Shown: piece by piece, positions 15,666 through 21,986 of the stretch
Layout of the letters: the number at the start of each line of letters is the position of its first letter
Numbering within the stretch: the first letter of the stretch is position 1
DNA from: Gemmatimonadota bacterium
Lineage (GTDB): Bacteria; 4572-55; J002
Length of the DNA: 21,986 nucleotides
Reading direction: 5' to 3'
Assembly: GCA_003697105.1 (NCBI GenBank)
Contig: RFFQ01000167.1
Span: 1 to 21,986, forward strand
Notes under the pieces: model-generated
The model's database searches: none
Told to the model about the DNA's origin: nothing
Seen by the model: only the letters and a program-made list of their open reading frames with translations
Translations under genes and position numbers: made by a program

Positions 15666-16583
15666 TTATTTGGGCCATTTTTCCGGCGGTTGCTGATCCA
15701 TCCGGTGGGATGTGTTCTTTTTTAAGCCGATAACATACGGGTGATGCCCATAAAACATCCGGAACCAGCGAGGAGAGAACTTTTCAATCGTGTAAAACCA
15801 CCATTTCAGCAGATACATCCACCATTCAAATGGTGGGGGATTCCCGTAAACACGACGCCAATCGGCAGCCACTTTATCAGCCGGCTTGGGTGTGACCGAC
15901 GGGCGCAGGTTGGCAAATTCATCGCCATATTCGGTATAATCGATGGGTTCGTTCCCACCACTAATTTTCATGTTGATGTCGGGCCACGGTGGCATATCGG
16001 TACAATCGATCTCGAAAATATCCAATCCACAGGCTTTGTAAAACTTAACGACTTCGGTGTACTTCATTTTTGTCATGTCACCATGATCCCACGGTTCCCG
16101 GCGGAGCCAGTGGTAAAGGCGATGTAGCGGTAAGCCGATATTGTGGACATTCTGAATTTCCATAAAAACGTACCTATTGCTGAGGCGTGCCATCTCAGCA
16201 ATGACAGCTTGGGGGTCTTCAAAATGCTCAAATACGCAGAAATTCCACACAAAATCAAACGCATTTTCCGGTAAACCGGTTTGATGGTAATCCGCGACGA
16301 CAAAATTTGCCTCTAATTTCAGGCTCTGCCAAATTTTTTTCATTTCTTCAATGGCTTTGGGGGAGGGATTCACTAGCGTGACTTCACACCCGCACATAGC
16401 GAGTACCAAACTTTTGATGCCCGGTACGCCCATGACCCCGTTGGCAGGCACTTCACACACTTTTTTAAATTTCAGTCGATCCACTAATTGTTCTAAAAAA
16501 ATATTGAGGGCATACCGTTCGTAAGCGGTGCCTTTGCCCTCATCCAGCATATTCAGGTAACGTTGGAGTCGTTCGGCGTTCAT
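15666..16583 (-). CDS. SAM-dependent methyltransferase-like protein (atypical motif I)
   Basis: This 305-residue protein is arranged like a class I methyltransferase. The motif I position reads CEVPANGVMGVPG (43-55), where families normally have D/E-x-G-x-G-x-G. Motif II-like VTLVNPSPKAIE (68-79) and VVADYH (95-100, D98) follow. FDFVWNFCVFEHFEDP (109-124) and YVFMEIQN (138-145) match motif IV/V positions of type 11 methyltransferases. A C-terminal aromatic amphipathic segment (WWMYLLKWWFYTIEKFSPRWF region, roughly 255-275) may touch membrane. The substrate is unknown. A promoter lies 56-84 bases upstream of its ATG, so this gene opens the transcription unit that continues to ygfZ and porU. 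The ribosome site is weak. It may be a working enzyme with an altered glycine loop or a non-catalytic relative. Confidence 0.82.
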   Translation of the reverse strand: MNAERLQRYLNMLDEGKGTAYERYALNIFLEQLVDRLKFKKVCEVPANGVMGVPGIKSLVLAMCGCEVTLVNPSPKAIEEMKKIWQSLKLEANFVVADYHQTGLPENAFDFVWNFCVFEHFEDPQAVIAEMARLSNRYVFMEIQNVHNIGLPLHRLYHWLRREPWDHGDMTKMKYTEVVKFYKACGLDIFEIDCTDMPPWPDINMKISGGNEPIDYTEYGDEFANLRPSVTPKPADKVAADWRRVYGNPPPFEWWMYLLKWWFYTIEKFSPRWFRMFYGHHPYVIGLKKNTSHRMDQQPPEKWPK

Positions 16584-16638
16584 TATCTTTGTTTTCAGTC
16601 AGTTCGAGTCGAAAAAACGTTTTATTGATTTGCTTGTT

Positions 16639-16667
16639 AGGATACGTTGATCCCGTTGGAAAGTCAA
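16639..16667 (-). promoter_or_regulatory. Sigma70-type promoter before the methyltransferase/porU unit
   Basis: On the minus strand TTGACT (16667-16662) and TATCCT (16644-16639) are separated by exactly 17 bases. The spacer 16584-16710 has no other gene. This is the best promoter match between the sirtuin gene and the secretion genes, so the methyltransferase, ygfZ, TPR, porU and porV genes may share it. Confidence 0.65.
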
Positions 16668-16710
16668 CACAAAACGTGCCCCATGCCCTCCCAAGAGCCA
16701 TTCTTCCATT

Positions 16711-17487
16711 TTATGATGAATGCTGAAACATGTTCCACAACTGGTCCAATGTTTCCGCCGCTTTTGCTTCAATTTTGAGGTCCACCACGTCGCTGACTTC
16801 GCTGTGACCGGGGTTGATCTCAATGGTGGGGATGCCGATGATCTTGGCATTGATGACCGGCGCGGCAATGTACGGAAAAAGACTGCTCGTACCGATGGAA
16901 AAGACCACATCAAACCCATCCTGTAATTGTTTCATTAAATTGTGATATTTCCAGCCGGGCAACATCTCCCCAAACAAGACCACATCCGGTCGAACGGTTG
17001 ACCCACAATCGGGGCAATGGGGCGGAATCTCCAGTTCGGCGTAATCTTTCACCGTAGTGCGGTAGCGGCACTTTAAACAGTACAGATCATGAATATCCCC
17101 GTGAATATCGATCACATTTCGGGAACCGGCGGCACGATGAAAGCCATCGACATTTTGGGTCAGCACACAGACCTTTTCAAATTGATCTTCCATTTCCACA
17201 ATGACTTCATGTGCCCGGTTAAAGGTTGCCCCCCGGCAGGCGGCTTCAATTTGCGCAATATACTTCCAACTGATTTCGGGTTTCATCCGCATCATGTGCC
17301 CGGAAAGGGCGGTCTCTATGGGCATGTTATCTTCGGTCTGGCGTTCGTGGTACAATCCCCCGATCCCGCGATATGTCGGTAACCCGGATTCTGCCGAGAT
17401 TCCGGCACCGGTAATTACCAATATTTTTTCAACGGACTGGAGGATATGAATGATTTTTTCAGCGGTGGAGGCATCCAAGCGCGGCAT
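16711..17487 (-). CDS. NAD-dependent protein deacylase of the Sir2 family
   Basis: Sirtuins remove acetyl or other acyl groups from lysines, using NAD+ and releasing nicotinamide and O-acyl-ADP-ribose. The 258-residue protein shows GAGISAESGLPTYR (27-40), TQNVDGFHRAAG (110-121), the catalytic histidine H129 in DIHGD, four zinc cysteines (C137, C140, C158, C161) and RPDVVLFGEMLP (166-177). GTSSLFPYIA and IEINPGHSEVS complete the NAD-binding half. The sequence favours the bacterial CobB-like group; substrate range is not decidable. Its ATG lies within the amgK-like gene, overlapping by 29 bases, with GGGAG upstream, so translation is probably coupled. A functional link to sugar recycling is not established. 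Confidence 0.95.
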   Translation of the reverse strand: MPRLDASTAEKIIHILQSVEKILVITGAGISAESGLPTYRGIGGLYHERQTEDNMPIETALSGHMMRMKPEISWKYIAQIEAACRGATFNRAHEVIVEMEDQFEKVCVLTQNVDGFHRAAGSRNVIDIHGDIHDLYCLKCRYRTTVKDYAELEIPPHCPDCGSTVRPDVVLFGEMLPGWKYHNLMKQLQDGFDVVFSIGTSSLFPYIAAPVINAKIIGIPTIEINPGHSEVSDVVDLKIEAKAAETLDQLWNMFQHSS

Positions 17488-18433
17488 TCAAACGATCTCC
17501 CTTCATCGTATGGATAACGGTGTGCAAACATTGCGGAATATACGGCAAAAATTGGGGTTTACCCAAATCCAGGTACGCCCGTGCAAACGACCCGGCATCG
17601 TGCAACTTGCGCTGAATCAGAGTTAGATCATAATACATCATAAATGACGCTTTTTCAACTGGTTTTCCGGTTAATTGGGCAACCTTTTTCAGATAGTGGT
17701 CGATCAATTCGATTTTCAAGGCTGCCGGTAACGGTACATATACATCCTCAATTAACGAGACCAGATCATACTGAGCCAACCCCAACCGTGCATCCTGAAA
17801 ATCGACGATAAGAAGCCGGTCATCTGCCGTAACCATCAGATTGCTGGATTGAAAATCACGATGACAAAAATAACGGGGCTGGCTTGCTAAGTGGCGGATT
17901 ATCTCCCCATAAAATCGCCGTAACCGGTTGAGATCGGGTTCGGTAAATACTTTTTCTGCAAAACCGTTGATCACGTATTTTTGCAGATGTACATCCCATT
18001 CAAACCAGAATTTGGAGGTGTCAAATGCGCGGGTAAAGGCGGCACTAGGTGCGGGGGATTGGCTAAATTGCATCTGAGCGATCATCTCAACTGCTTGAAT
18101 ATAAAGGCGTTTTATTCGTTCTGATTCGACACCGTCTTCTTGCACGACTTTTGTGAGCGGTTGGTTTCCGGCATCAGATTGTAAAATGAGATGCTGGTTT
18201 TCATCATAGGCAAAAACCTGCGGAACGGGGATATGAATTGCATCTAAATATTTCTGAATATCTAGGAAATCATCAAATGTTGTTTTATCTTGAGTGTGGG
18301 ATACAATGAATGTTTGTTCTCTCAGGTGTACCCGAAAGTACTGGCGAGCAGAGGCGCCCGGAGTCAATTCATCGATGGCATCAAGGGGTTGGTGGGTGTG
18401 GTTTTCAACAAAGGTGCGGATGGTATCTAGCAT
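17459..18433 (-). CDS. amgK: AmgK-like anomeric sugar kinase (N-acetylmuramate/N-acetylglucosamine kinase)
   Basis: The protein has the aminoglycoside phosphotransferase/choline kinase fold. AmgK phosphorylates MurNAc or GlcNAc at the anomeric carbon, feeding MurU in peptidoglycan recycling that bypasses de novo UDP-MurNAc synthesis. With the start at 18433 it has 324 residues. The catalytic block CHRDFQSSNLMV has H191, D193 and N198, and the metal-binding IVDFQDARLG has D211. AQYDLVSLIEDVYVPLP after it resembles AmgK. An upstream ATG at 18523 would give 354 residues but would add a Pro/Ser-rich head overlapping murU by 119 bases; MLDTIRTFVE fits the family start better. No clear ribosome site precedes 18433, and a 29-base overlap with murU suggests coupling. 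Adjacency to a MurU-like gene supports the assignment; other small-molecule kinases remain possible. Confidence 0.82.
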   Translation of the reverse strand: MLDTIRTFVENHTHQPLDAIDELTPGASARQYFRVHLREQTFIVSHTQDKTTFDDFLDIQKYLDAIHIPVPQVFAYDENQHLILQSDAGNQPLTKVVQEDGVESERIKRLYIQAVEMIAQMQFSQSPAPSAAFTRAFDTSKFWFEWDVHLQKYVINGFAEKVFTEPDLNRLRRFYGEIIRHLASQPRYFCHRDFQSSNLMVTADDRLLIVDFQDARLGLAQYDLVSLIEDVYVPLPAALKIELIDHYLKKVAQLTGKPVEKASFMMYYDLTLIQRKLHDAGSFARAYLDLGKPQFLPYIPQCLHTVIHTMKGDRLNAALGCLHR

Positions 18434-19121
18434 AATGTTTTCGGGCGGCGGTGAGGGCTTCTGGTGTACCGATGTCGTTCCAATAACCATCATAGATGAA
18501 TGCGCCGATAGCCTGCCGGTCACGGAGTGCCGGCAGATGGAACGTGGTGATAATATCCGAGAATGTGGGGGTTAGATACTGAAATACCAGTGGCTCACAG
18601 ATCATAATCCCCATGCCGTGCATTAAGGCTGAGTGGGGAGCAGTGTTACCCAACTGCTCGCGCAGATCGATTACCCGGTTGCCTTGCACGCGAACTGTCG
18701 GCTGCTGATTCCGACGGGGTTCCCGAACGGCGAGGGTCGAAATTACCGACTGTTGGCGGTGGAAATCAATGAGCGTGGTGAGGGGAAGATCGGTCAGAAT
18801 ATCGCCATTGAAGATCAAAAAAGGGGCGTCGCCAAGCCACGGTTGTGCCCGCTTGACTCCACCCCCTGTGCCTAGAATTTCCGGCTCTTCGGAATAGGTG
18901 ATGTGTACCCCAAATGCGGTACCATCGCCTAACACGGCTTGGATCTGCCCCCCCAAATAGTGCAGATTGATCACGATTTCGGTAATCTGTGCCTGTTTTA
19001 GCTGGTCTATAATGTGCAAAACCAGGGGCTTACCACCAATATCTATCAGTGGTTTGGGGATGCGGTCTGTCAACGGGCGCAAACGTGTACCAAACCCAGC
19101 CGCCAGAATCATCGCTTTCAT
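18405..19121 (-). CDS. murU: MurU-like nucleotidyltransferase (MurNAc-1-phosphate uridylyltransferase type)
   Basis: This 238-residue nucleotidyltransferase belongs to the sugar-phosphate group. The signature MKAMILAAGFGTRLRPLT spans 1-18, with K23 in PKPL, GTGGGV (84-89), the metal-binding NGD (105-107), and GYWNDIGTPEAL near the C-terminus. MurU uses UTP and MurNAc-alpha-1-phosphate to make UDP-MurNAc. The short length without a C-terminal beta-helix fits MurU better than GlmU or mannose-1-phosphate guanylyltransferases. Its ATG touches the peroxiredoxin stop (TAAATG), and it overlaps the kinase by 29 bases. The kinase/nucleotidyltransferase order differs from the amgK-murU order in Pseudomonas, but the pair is kept. 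The nucleotide and sugar specificity are inferred. Confidence 0.83.
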   Translation of the reverse strand: MKAMILAAGFGTRLRPLTDRIPKPLIDIGGKPLVLHIIDQLKQAQITEIVINLHYLGGQIQAVLGDGTAFGVHITYSEEPEILGTGGGVKRAQPWLGDAPFLIFNGDILTDLPLTTLIDFHRQQSVISTLAVREPRRNQQPTVRVQGNRVIDLREQLGNTAPHSALMHGMGIMICEPLVFQYLTPTFSDIITTFHLPALRDRQAIGAFIYDGYWNDIGTPEALTAARKHYARYHPHLC

Positions 19122-19751
19122 TTAGGGTTCTTCCAAAACGACCTTAGCGGCAGTTACCATCACTTCTGGGTTCAACCGGATTTTATAATTGGGATTGATA
19201 TAGGTGAAATGGATAATCCCTTTTGTATCCAAAATAAAAACTGCCGGAACCGGTAAGAGATTGGTATTTTCACCGCCGGAGGCTTCTTCCAGATCAATAT
19301 TATGCTCGGCAAGAGCATCCAACATGTAATCTTGCAGTTCATACGCAATCCCTAAGGCTTTTGCACCGGTCATTTTACTGTCCGAAAGGAGCGTATAATC
19401 CAATTTGTGCGTTTCGGTGCTCTTTTTTAGTTCACTGGGTTTATCGGGGCTGACGGCTAAAATCTGGTAGCCCAACTGGATCAATTGCGGATAAACTTCC
19501 TCGATCTGTCCCAATTGCATATTGCAGAACGGGCACCAACCGCCCCGGTAGTAGATTAAAATGGTCGGTTGTTTTGAAACTGCCGCCTTCAAATCAAACG
19601 ATTCGCCCTCGATGGTGGTTAAGGTGATTTGCGGTAATTCTGCTCCCATTTTGATGGGGCAGATATCTTCAGCAGAAGCCGGTACATCTGCGGCTACAGC
19701 TACAGTGGAGATAATACACAAAAAGAATAAGATAAACACGGGACGGGACAT
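19122..19751 (-). CDS. Exported peroxiredoxin-like protein (AhpC/TSA, thioredoxin fold)
   Basis: A strong AGGAGG just before the ATG at 19751 sets this start and gives 209 residues. A longer frame to 19880 exists, but its 43 extra residues are Cys/Gly-rich without family likeness and would hide the signal peptide. From 19751 the protein begins with a hydrophobic signal (MSRPVFILFFLCIISTVAVA, then ADVP), so it is periplasmic or envelope-located. The thioredoxin-fold core has RGGWCPFC with C73 and C76, the peroxiredoxin-like-2 type pattern, and VSPDKPSELKKS, SDSKMTGAKALGI and VPAVFILDTKG. It likely reduces peroxides or exchanges disulfides. It abuts murU. An envelope redox role is consistent with export; substrates are unknown. 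Confidence 0.9.
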   Translation of the reverse strand: MSRPVFILFFLCIISTVAVAADVPASAEDICPIKMGAELPQITLTTIEGESFDLKAAVSKQPTILIYYRGGWCPFCNMQLGQIEEVYPQLIQLGYQILAVSPDKPSELKKSTETHKLDYTLLSDSKMTGAKALGIAYELQDYMLDALAEHNIDLEEASGGENTNLLPVPAVFILDTKGIIHFTYINPNYKIRLNPEVMVTAAKVVLEEP

Positions 19752-19754
19752 GGG

Positions 19755-19762
19755 TCCTCCTA
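19755..19762 (-). promoter_or_regulatory. Strong ribosome binding site deciding the peroxiredoxin start
   Basis: The minus strand reads TAGGAGGA four bases before ATG at 19751. It separates the true exported start from the longer in-frame ATG at 19880, which has no such signal. The spacer to the aldolase stop (19763-19887) shows no convincing promoter; a weak TTGAGA-17-TGATAT pair near its right end is not called. Confidence 0.8.
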
Positions 19763-19887
19763 CATGGCAACTTGGTGAGAAACAACCTGCCCTATGTTGG
19801 CAGCGTGATGACCCCCCAATAATGGAAAGATAGCCGTAAGATAAGCACCAAATATCACGAGTTCCGGACAAAACTCTCAATTTTTGG

Positions 19888-21864
19888 TTAGATCACCCGG
19901 TCATTACCGCCATCAACCGGAATTTGAGCGCCGGTCGTTTTGGCGAACGGTGCGCCCAGCACCGCACAGGCTAACCGTGCCACATCCGCGGAGGTGACTT
20001 CCGTTTTGAGCAGGTTATTGGTTTTATATGCTTCGACCGTCATTTTATAGCGTTTAGCGCGGCTTTCCAAGACCTCCGGTGTCCACAATCCGGTGTCAAA
20101 CACGGCGTTGGGGTGCAACACATTAACCCGGATTCCCAATGCCGCACATTCCAGCGCGGCGACCCGGGCTAACTGGGTCAAACCGGCTTTTGCTACCGAA
20201 TATGCCCCCGCGCCGGGACCCGGTGCCGGTACATTTTTGGAGGCGATAAAAACCACGGCGGGATCGATTCCGTGCGTTAAAAAAGGCAGGCAGGCTTGCA
20301 ATACTCGCTGGTGGCTGGTCAGATTGAGTTCCAGACTCCGTTGCCACGTTTCGCCATCCATTTCGGCGAGGGTTTGGCTGCTGGGGAAGATACCGGCGTT
20401 GCTGATTAGCATATCCAGCCCACCAAATTGCCGGATGGTGGTTTCCAGTGCGTGTTGTACCGCTTCCGGATCGGTGACATCGCTTGTGATCCCTAAAATA
20501 GAGTTGGATTCAAACATTGCCGGTGTTTGGGGGTTAGTGTCCAACGCCACCACCACCGCCCCCCGCCGGGCAAGCTCTTCAGTACACGCTTTTCCAATTC
20601 CACTAGCGGCACCGGTGACGAGCGCGGTTTTACCCTGAAATTCTGGGGACGTACCCCCTTTGCGCAACTTGGCTTGTTCTAACTCCCAATATTCCACATC
20701 AAAAATTTCTTTTTCGGGGAGGGCTTTCCATGTCGCCAGTGCTTCTCCCCACTGAATCGCGCGGATGGTATGTTCAACGATATCCGAGACGATCCCGATC
20801 TCCTTCACGGTTTGTCCGAAGCTGACCGTACCGTGTTTTTTCCAGACCGCCCACCGGGGGGCGGGGTCTAAACACGTTAATGTCCCGTCCGTGTTCCGGT
20901 CAAAATATTTTTGATATTTATCAACAAATTTTGTCACGTCTTCTTCCACATCGGATTCAATGATTGCCGCGGTGCGTTTGGTGCGGATCACATGATCTGG
21001 GGTGAGCGGGCCACGAGTCGCGAGGGTGCCCACATCGGAAAGTCCAGAAAAACCGACTGCCTCCGGTTGTTGATTTATTCGGGCGAGCATGGCATGACCC
21101 TTTGCCCGGGAGACCGCTTTGCGCAACCGTGCCAAATCCTCTAAAGGTAGGGGTACGGTAGGTTCTGCCGTTACCACGGCATCGGTGGCACGTTGGGCAT
21201 AAAGGTATTGCTCTGCTTCATCGACCAATTGAATCATGTTTTCGTAGCTGGTACGGGCATCATCTGCAAAGGTGAACACACCATGATTCAGTAAGATCAA
21301 CCCTTTCAGGGAGTTCCAATCGATGTCGTGTGTCATTTCATAGATTTTTTTTGCCAGTACGAAACCGGGCATGACGTAGGGGATAATCAACACGCGTTCT
21401 CCATAAATTTCGCGAATGCGCTCTTCACCGCTGGGTGTATTCGAGATCGCCACAACCGCGTCTGCATGGGTATGATCCACAAATGCAAACGGAATCACCG
21501 CATGCAAAATTGCCTCAACAGAGGGGTTGGGAGCCGTGGGGTCAATCATCGAGACCCGTTGTGCTTTAACCATTTCGGTATCGCTCAGTTCGTCCAACCC
21601 AATCAGGCGTTGTAACTCATTTAATCGGCAAGGCGCAAAACCGGCGGCTTCAATGGTGGCTAAATCCCAACCGCTACCTTTTACGTACAAAATATCTTCC
21701 GACTCTCCAAATCGATTTTTCACCTGTGTTTTTACGGATGTGTTCCCGCCGCCATGCATCACTAACGTCTGATCTCGTCCAAGCAGGCGGGAGGTATAGA
21801 CCCGTAGCGCAAGGGGATCGCCACCAAATGAGGCGGCTTCCTCGTCATTCCATAAACTTTTCAT
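19888..21864 (-). CDS. Bifunctional class II aldolase/short-chain dehydrogenase (rhamnulose-1-phosphate aldolase type)
   Basis: This 658-residue fusion has two enzymes. Residues about 15-235 are a class II (zinc) aldolase with GGGNTSVK (38-45), VKGSGWDL (61-68), the metal histidines H131 and H133 in DHTHAD, and H194 in LLNHG. Residues about 410-655 are a short-chain dehydrogenase with TGAASGIG (417-424), ISNAG (487-491), S542, Y555 and K559 (YSVAK), and a C-terminal VDGG. This matches RhaD/RhaE-type fusions that split L-rhamnulose-1-phosphate to dihydroxyacetone phosphate and L-lactaldehyde and oxidise the aldehyde; relatives may act on other deoxy sugars. Slightly shorter than many family members. 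GAGG precedes the ATG. No other rhamnose gene is visible, though the unread upstream gene could belong. Confidence 0.88.
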   Translation of the reverse strand: MKSLWNDEEAASFGGDPLALRVYTSRLLGRDQTLVMHGGGNTSVKTQVKNRFGESEDILYVKGSGWDLATIEAAGFAPCRLNELQRLIGLDELSDTEMVKAQRVSMIDPTAPNPSVEAILHAVIPFAFVDHTHADAVVAISNTPSGEERIREIYGERVLIIPYVMPGFVLAKKIYEMTHDIDWNSLKGLILLNHGVFTFADDARTSYENMIQLVDEAEQYLYAQRATDAVVTAEPTVPLPLEDLARLRKAVSRAKGHAMLARINQQPEAVGFSGLSDVGTLATRGPLTPDHVIRTKRTAAIIESDVEEDVTKFVDKYQKYFDRNTDGTLTCLDPAPRWAVWKKHGTVSFGQTVKEIGIVSDIVEHTIRAIQWGEALATWKALPEKEIFDVEYWELEQAKLRKGGTSPEFQGKTALVTGAASGIGKACTEELARRGAVVVALDTNPQTPAMFESNSILGITSDVTDPEAVQHALETTIRQFGGLDMLISNAGIFPSSQTLAEMDGETWQRSLELNLTSHQRVLQACLPFLTHGIDPAVVFIASKNVPAPGPGAGAYSVAKAGLTQLARVAALECAALGIRVNVLHPNAVFDTGLWTPEVLESRAKRYKMTVEAYKTNNLLKTEVTSADVARLACAVLGAPFAKTTGAQIPVDGGNDRVI

Positions 21865-21914
21865 CAGATTTCATCCTCTTTACCTAAAACAATACCTTCG
21901 CCAAAAGTGACCTT

Positions 21915-21986
21915 TTAGGCTGTATGAATAGCGCCAATTCCGGCGAGATGGTTTTTGATTTGTTGAATTAAAATTGGGTGAGCCAA
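21915..21986 (-). CDS. 3' end of an unidentified gene (partial)
   Basis: From the right edge the minus strand reads 23 codons, LAHPILIQQIKNHLAGIGAI then HTA, to a TAA at 21917-21915. Reading in this frame with helix-like composition suggests the C-terminus of a real protein. It ends 50 bases before the aldolase/dehydrogenase ATG, so the two may be in one operon; a sugar isomerase or kinase would be expected from context, but 23 residues are too few to identify it. Confidence 0.5.
   Translation of the reverse strand: MAHPILIQQIKNHLAGIGAIHTA

Noticed and set aside
18434-18523. N-terminal extension of the AmgK-like protein from the ATG at 18523
   Set aside because: It would overlap murU by 119 bases and adds a Ser/Pro-rich head unlike the family; the ATG at 18433 gives a family-like start.
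19752-19880. 43-residue extension of the peroxiredoxin to the ATG at 19880
   Set aside because: No ribosome site, odd Cys/Gly-rich composition, and it would bury a clear signal peptide; AGGAGG precedes the ATG at 19751.
1-21986. Mobile elements, phage genes, CRISPR arrays, tRNA or rRNA genes
   Set aside because: None was recognised on either strand; the frequent CCGGT/ACCGG words are scattered in coding DNA and look like codon preference, not repeats.

Overview
The window is a compact bacterial segment in which every recognisable gene lies on the minus strand. Base composition looks close to balanced by eye, spacers are short, and several genes touch or overlap. The best taxonomic clue is a C25 (gingipain/PorU-type) protease with a C-terminal type IX secretion (T9SS) sorting domain, encoded directly before a PorV/PorQ-family outer-membrane protein. 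This points to a Gram-negative member of the FCB superphylum. A Calditrichota/KSB1/Marinimicrobia-like lineage seems more likely than a typical Bacteroidota, but that placement is inference.

Read in the direction of transcription (right to left), the window opens with the last codons of an unidentified gene (21915-21986). A fused class II aldolase/short-chain dehydrogenase of the rhamnulose-1-phosphate aldolase type follows (19888-21864). Next come an exported peroxiredoxin-like protein (19122-19751), a MurU-like sugar-1-phosphate nucleotidyltransferase (18405-19121), an AmgK-like anomeric sugar kinase (17459-18433) and a sirtuin (16711-17487). The last four are abutting or overlapping and probably co-transcribed; murU and amgK suggest cell-wall sugar recycling.

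A good sigma70-type promoter (16639-16667) starts a second unit. It begins with a methyltransferase-like protein that has an atypical SAM-binding motif (15666-16583) and a YgfZ/GcvT-type folate-binding protein (14459-15526). These are followed by a Cys-cluster/coiled-coil/TPR protein (12922-14439), a small FlgT-C-like protein (12483-12905), the large PorU-like C25 protease (7490-12472), a PorV-like barrel (6454-7482) and a fibronectin-type-III lipoprotein (5602-6435). Gaps of 7-19 bases from ygfZ to the lipoprotein suggest a secretion-related operon. Ornithine carbamoyltransferase (argF), the GTPase hflX and a REC-histidine-kinase fusion continue on the same strand.

After the kinase gene, a 206-base spacer holds a strong promoter (2100-2129). 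A 16-base dyad, TGCTAA-N4-TTAGCA, lies exactly over its -10 box. This promoter should drive a GT9 (heptosyltransferase-type) glycosyltransferase and a cytoplasmic GAF-like protein with a 42-bp tandem repeat coding a Pro/Ala/Gln/Thr tail; the latter runs off the left edge. No tRNA, rRNA, CRISPR array, insertion sequence or phage gene was recognised, and no gene-free stretch exceeds about 210 bases. The most distinctive material is the PorU/PorV operon with its two cytoplasmic companions, and the promoter-operator at about 2.1 kb.
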